Origin: an uncultured Saprospiraceae bacterium
GTDB taxonomy: Bacteria; Bacteroidota; Bacteroidia; Chitinophagales; Saprospiraceae
Assembly (NCBI GenBank): GCA_937967535.1
Contig: CALCMV010000411.1
Span: 1-8,052 of the forward strand
Reading direction: 5' to 3'
DNA length: 8,052 nucleotides
Part shown: one piece after another, positions 5,436 through 8,052 of the stretch
Layout of the letters: every line of letters begins with the position of its first letter
Numbering within the stretch: the first letter of the stretch is position 1
The notes under the pieces: model-generated
The model's database searches: none
What the model saw: the letters and a program-made list of their open reading frames with translations, nothing else
What the model was told of the DNA's origin: nothing
Position numbers and translations under genes: made by a program

Positions 5436-7205
5436 ATGAAAAAAATAATATTATTCACTATGTTTTTGGCGCTTATCCTTTGGTTGACCGCCTGTAAATC
5501 TGCCAATCAATCAACTGCCGAACATCGTAGCGTTCCTCCTCCTCCTACATTGGATGAAGTCACAGTATCATCTTCCAAAGATACGCGGAGCAGAACCATC
5601 ACAAAGAGTGACTATTCCGCCAAAAGCAAATCCGCAGAACGTCCGGTACCAAGTTCGGCACCGCCGCCACCGCCACCACCGTCAGCAGACATTGCATATT
5701 CTGAAGAAGATGTTGTAAGAATCGGAAAATCAGAAGGTTGGGGAGAGCATGGGGCTGCCGATATGGATCTAAGGTCTGAACCCAAGAGGGTCAGAGGAAA
5801 AACGACTAATAAAGCTGAAAGAGAGAAATTAAAAAAAGAAATGCTTGAGGCAAAAGCAGTAAGGGAACAACTCCCTAAGGCTCGCCAACTCACCGCCGGA
5901 GAAGTCAATGACTTTAGTAAGTGGGATTTGTGGACGGACATCTCGCAGGAAGACCTCGCCGAACATGCCGAGCGTTGGTCAATGCTACCCGAAAAACGCT
6001 ATGCCGTACAGGTCGTCACCGAAGAAGGCGCACCCCTGACGAATACGCCCGTCGAATTGCAAAGCAAGTCGGGCAGGGTACTGTGGCAAGCCAAAACGGA
6101 CAATACGGGAAAAGCAGAATTGTGGGATAAAATGTTTGACAAAAGCGATACCGACGCGCACAAAATTGTCGTAAAACATCAATCAAAATCCTACGAGCTC
6201 AAAGATGTCAGTATTTTTCAGGAAGGCATCAATACCATTCAAGTTCCGGTGGCGTGTAAGGCTGCCAAATCGCAAGTTGATATTGCGTTTGTAGTGGATG
6301 CAACGGGGTCGATGGGCGATGAAATCAGCTATCTGAAAGCCGAATTGAATGATGTCATCGGGCGTGTAAAAGACGAAATGCCCGATACGCGGGTCAATCT
6401 TGGCAGTGTATTTTACCGCGATACAGGGGATAAATACTTGACCCGAAAGAGTAATTTTTCGACCAATATTTCCAAGACGCTTGATTTTATTAAAAAACAA
6501 AATGCAGATGGTGGCGGCGATTATCCCGAAGCGGTAGAAGATGCGCTTGATGTGGCATTGAATGAGTTGAATTGGAGCGATGAAAGTACGAGCCGACTGC
6601 TGTTTTTGGTCTTGGATGCACCGCCGCATAGCTCCGAAGAAGTCAATAAAAAAATGGCGGCACTCACCAAAAAAGCTGCCGCAAAAGGCATCCGCATCGT
6701 TCCCGTAGCGTGTTCGGGGATTCGTAAGGCAACGGAATATCTGATGCGTGCGATGGCACTTGCTACCAATGGCACATATACTTTCCTGACCGACCATAGC
6801 GGCATCGGCGGCTCGCATATTGAGCCGACAACGGATGATTATAAAGTTGAATTATTGAATGATTTGCTGGTGCGTGTCATCACGCAATTTAGTGAAATAC
6901 CGGACTGCGACGAGCGTTACGATGATGTGATTGACGATATTATCAACGGGCAAGGCAATCAACAAATCGTATGGGAATATTATCCCAATCCGACCAAAGG
7001 ACCGTTCACTGTAAAGTCAGAGGAAAATATTGAAGAGATTTTTGTCACCGACCTCAATGGCAAACTCCTGATGCGACGCACAGGCAGCCGTACTCAAAAT
7101 TTCCAACTCGACATCAGCGATTTTCCCTCCGGTGTGTATGTCGTGAAGTGTCATTTTGATAATGATAAATGGGAAAGCGGACGTATTGTATTGGTGAGAG
7201 GGTGA
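5436..7205 (+). CDS. vWA-domain surface protein with lipobox and T9SS type A sorting domain
   Basis: A 589-residue protein in five parts. Residues 1-20 form a signal peptide ending in a good lipobox (L17-T18-A19-C20). Residues 21-185 are low-complexity and charged, with two proline runs (34-37, 76-82). Residues 187-272 look like a beta-sandwich of the carboxypeptidase-regulatory or CNA-B kind ('VVTEEGAPLTNTPVELQ', 'TDNTGKAEL'). Residues 281-488 are a vWA domain with metal-site residues D288-x-T290-G-S292 and D394 in 'LVLDAPPH'. The motif GGGDYPEAVEDAL (359-371) stands where other vWA domains have their conserved Thr loop. Residues 514-589 are a type A sorting domain ('YYPNPTKGPFTV', 'VTDLNGKLL', 'DISDFPSGVYVVK') that directs T9SS export across the outer membrane. 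vWA domains usually bind proteins, so an adhesive or scaffold role is likely, but the ligand is unknown. The gene is monocistronic, and the ATG follows an A-rich stretch without Shine-Dalgarno. Confidence 0.92.
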   Translation: MKKIILFTMFLALILWLTACKSANQSTAEHRSVPPPPTLDEVTVSSSKDTRSRTITKSDYSAKSKSAERPVPSSAPPPPPPPSADIAYSEEDVVRIGKSEGWGEHGAADMDLRSEPKRVRGKTTNKAEREKLKKEMLEAKAVREQLPKARQLTAGEVNDFSKWDLWTDISQEDLAEHAERWSMLPEKRYAVQVVTEEGAPLTNTPVELQSKSGRVLWQAKTDNTGKAELWDKMFDKSDTDAHKIVVKHQSKSYELKDVSIFQEGINTIQVPVACKAAKSQVDIAFVVDATGSMGDEISYLKAELNDVIGRVKDEMPDTRVNLGSVFYRDTGDKYLTRKSNFSTNISKTLDFIKKQNADGGGDYPEAVEDALDVALNELNWSDESTSRLLFLVLDAPPHSSEEVNKKMAALTKKAAAKGIRIVPVACSGIRKATEYLMRAMALATNGTYTFLTDHSGIGGSHIEPTTDDYKVELLNDLLVRVITQFSEIPDCDERYDDVIDDIINGQGNQQIVWEYYPNPTKGPFTVKSEENIEEIFVTDLNGKLLMRRTGSRTQNFQLDISDFPSGVYVVKCHFDNDKWESGRIVLVRG

Positions 7206-7272
7206 GAGGTAAATGTGTGAGTTTTCTTGTATTAAAAAATATATTTCTTCAAAAAATGGTCGTACTGAAATC

Positions 7273-7323
7273 AATGTGTTCGCCAATTTTTGAATTTTGA
7301 ATGATAAAAAATATTTAATTTGT
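7273..7323 (+). repeat. Third, internally deleted copy of the intergenic repeat
   Basis: AATGTGTTCGCCAATTTT (7273-7290) matches the end of the 5250 copy with one difference. It is followed by 31 bases (7293-7323) that match that copy's continuation except at one position. The segment between, including the CCCGATAATTATCGGG palindrome, is missing here. The copy lies 68 bases after the vWA stop codon and is inverted relative to the copy upstream of that gene. Confidence 0.55.
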
Positions 7324-7495
7324 TAATTTTTAATTATCAAAATATTCTACTGAACAACGATTTTTTATAATTTGTATTTAATTTATTATCAGATAAATAT
7401 GTGATTCAAATTTGAGTGTAAAAATAGAACGCGGACTATCTCCCCCTTTGGAGGGGGCTGGGGGGAGGATTTTCGGCTGTTTTTCCTCCCCCAAC

Positions 7496-7713
7496 CCCCT
7501 TGTCTTGCGACGTCAGGTTGTGACGGACAAAACGACATAAGTTGTAACCGTTTTCCAACTATCCAGTGGATTGAAGTTCGTCATTCTTACGAAATTGATG
7601 CCCTTATCGGTAAAAACGAAGGGTTTCAACTTACAAATGTCGAGAAATCTTGCGAAACAGTTACAACTTTGCGTCTTTTTCAAAGTCACAACTTGACGTC
7701 GCAAGACACCCCT
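7496..7713. repeat. 5-base target-site duplication CCCCT
   Basis: CCCCT at 7496-7500 and CCCCT at 7709-7713 directly flank the 208-base inverted-repeat element. Deleting the element and one copy rebuilds the symmetrical right arm of the host palindrome, which is independent support that this is a true duplication and not a chance repeat. Confidence 0.75.
7501..7708. mobile_element. 208-base MITE-like element inserted in a palindrome
   Basis: The terminal inverted repeats of 24 bases (7501-7524 and 7685-7708) match at 23 positions and begin TGTCTTGCGACGTCA. Weaker pairing continues inward, including AGTTGTAAC in the left arm and its complement in the right arm, to about 60 bases per side. It is flanked by CCCCT on both sides. 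It carries no transposase: the 73-codon minus-strand frame across it runs from inside one arm out into the host palindrome and resembles no known protein. It is best read as a non-autonomous derivative of an insertion sequence that makes 5-base duplications. I cannot name the parent family. Confidence 0.75.
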
Positions 7714-7858
7714 CCAAAGGGGGAGATATATCATGCTTTCTTTTTAAATTTTAAGTATAAAATAATAATAATCAGCTAAATACAGCTTGAACAAAATTGT
7801 TATTTATTAGAATATTTAATGTTGTTTAATTATTTGTTTATTCGTTTATTTATTAGTT

Positions 7859-8052
7859 TTAAATCAATAGTTTAAATGTCTTGTTTGCTATCATACTATC
7901 TGTTGATACAAACCTGACATGAATAAAATAAATACCTCGTGGCAGATTTGTTTTATCAATGTTAATTTGTTGTAATCCTATTGCTGTTTGTGCTTTGTAG
8001 ATTGTGCTTACTTGCTGTCCTTGCATATTGTATAAATTAACCTGAAGTGTAC
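7859..8052 (-). CDS. C-terminal end of a T9SS type A cargo protein (partial)
   Basis: Reading the minus strand from the window edge gives 63 complete codons ending in TAA at 7859-7861, with no internal stop. The translation contains 'LQVNLYNMQGQQV', 'INIDKTNLPRGIYFIHV' and ends 'KTFKLLI'. This is the second half of a type A T9SS sorting domain: the strand ending in a G-x-x-V turn, then the L-P-x-G-x-Y motif, then a closing Lys-rich strand. The same pattern is seen at residues 537-589 of the vWA protein. The catalytic or binding part of the protein lies beyond the right edge, so its activity is unknown. The domain marks it as secreted to the cell surface or medium by the type IX system. Confidence 0.8.
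   Translation of the reverse strand, partial: TLQVNLYNMQGQQVSTIYKAQTAIGLQQINIDKTNLPRGIYFIHVRFVSTDSMIANKTFKLLI

Larger units (their letters stand above)
7437..7728. repeat. GC-rich intergenic palindrome, interrupted by an insertion
   Basis: The left arm (7437-7469) runs TATCTCCCCCTTTGGAGGGG then CTGGGGGGAGG. The right arm is CCTCCCCCAACCCCCT (7485-7500), continued after the insertion by CCAAAGGGGGAGATA (7714-7728). Removing 7501-7713 restores one palindrome of about 79 bases with a short T-rich loop. Such C/G-run palindromes are, to my recollection, common between genes in Bacteroidota. Its GC-richness stands out sharply from its surroundings. It could form a strong bidirectional stem-loop between the two convergent genes, if it was functional before being split. 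Confidence 0.75.
7206..7858. other. Gene-free region with stacked repeats
   Basis: No credible gene lies between the vWA stop codon and the T9SS-cargo stop codon at 7859. The region holds a partial copy of the 4668/5216 repeat family (7273-7323), plain AT-rich DNA (7324-7436), a GC-rich palindrome split by an inserted element (7437-7728), and AT-rich DNA again (7729-7858). The two flanking genes converge on it. Confidence 0.6.

Noticed and set aside
5636..5686. Proline-codon run as a microsatellite or phase-variable tract
   Set aside because: The CCG/CCA codons are mixed and the repeat is short and in frame. It fits a proline-rich linker, and a change in triplets would not switch the gene off.
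6183..6818. 211-codon open frame on the minus strand within the vWA gene
   Set aside because: It lies entirely antisense to a gene with strong domain evidence, its translation is Cys/Ile/His-rich without recognisable motifs, and it fits a shadow frame.
4668..7728. CRISPR array
   Set aside because: The repeats are inverted, few and unevenly spaced, and no cas-like gene is present.
7513..7734. 73-codon minus-strand frame across the 208-base element
   Set aside because: It starts in the host palindrome and runs through both inverted arms. No transposase motif is seen, and the frame follows from the palindrome's composition.

Overview
The window looks like a stretch of a Bacteroidota chromosome. 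Two proteins end in a type A C-terminal sorting domain of the type IX secretion system (T9SS), which is confined to that phylum. Two candidate promoters carry the phylum's TAnnTTTG-type -7 box. The lipoyl synthase has the length and core motifs I remember from Bacteroidota homologues. Start codons mostly lack a Shine-Dalgarno sequence, and the spacers between genes are very AT-rich. Genus and species cannot be read from this sequence.

Layout. 1-117 is an imperfect palindrome and 118-601 is gene-free AT-rich DNA with one candidate promoter. 602-1546 (+) encodes a helical, Spy/CpxP-like lipoprotein. 1688-1883 is a MITE-like inverted-repeat element that ends 16 bases before lipA (1900-2769, +), the lipoyl synthase gene. 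Convergent to lipA, and read leftward, are a peroxiredoxin-like thioredoxin-fold lipoprotein (4646-3939) and, after a 136-base gap, an outer-membrane beta-barrel candidate (3802-2957). The 789 bases at 4647-5435 hold long inverted repeats, including near-identical 35-base ends at 4668 and 5250 and a 96-base palindrome at 5011-5106. 5436-7205 (+) encodes a large surface protein with a lipobox, a proline-rich segment, a beta-sandwich-like region, a von Willebrand A (vWA) domain and a T9SS sorting domain. 7206-7858 has no gene but contains a clear nested insertion: a 208-base inverted-repeat element (7501-7708) inserted into a GC-rich palindrome with a 5-base target duplication. The last 194 bases hold the C-terminal end of another T9SS cargo gene on the minus strand.

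Functionally the coding content is mostly envelope: three lipobox proteins, one barrel candidate and two T9SS cargos, plus the cytoplasmic housekeeping enzyme LipA. Apart from the leftward peroxiredoxin/barrel pair the genes look like single transcription units and I see no pathway linking them. The unusual part of the window is between the genes: several unrelated palindromic or MITE-like elements with different ends in 8 kb, one inserted inside another and one occupying the space just before lipA. I did not find a new defence or enzymatic system.
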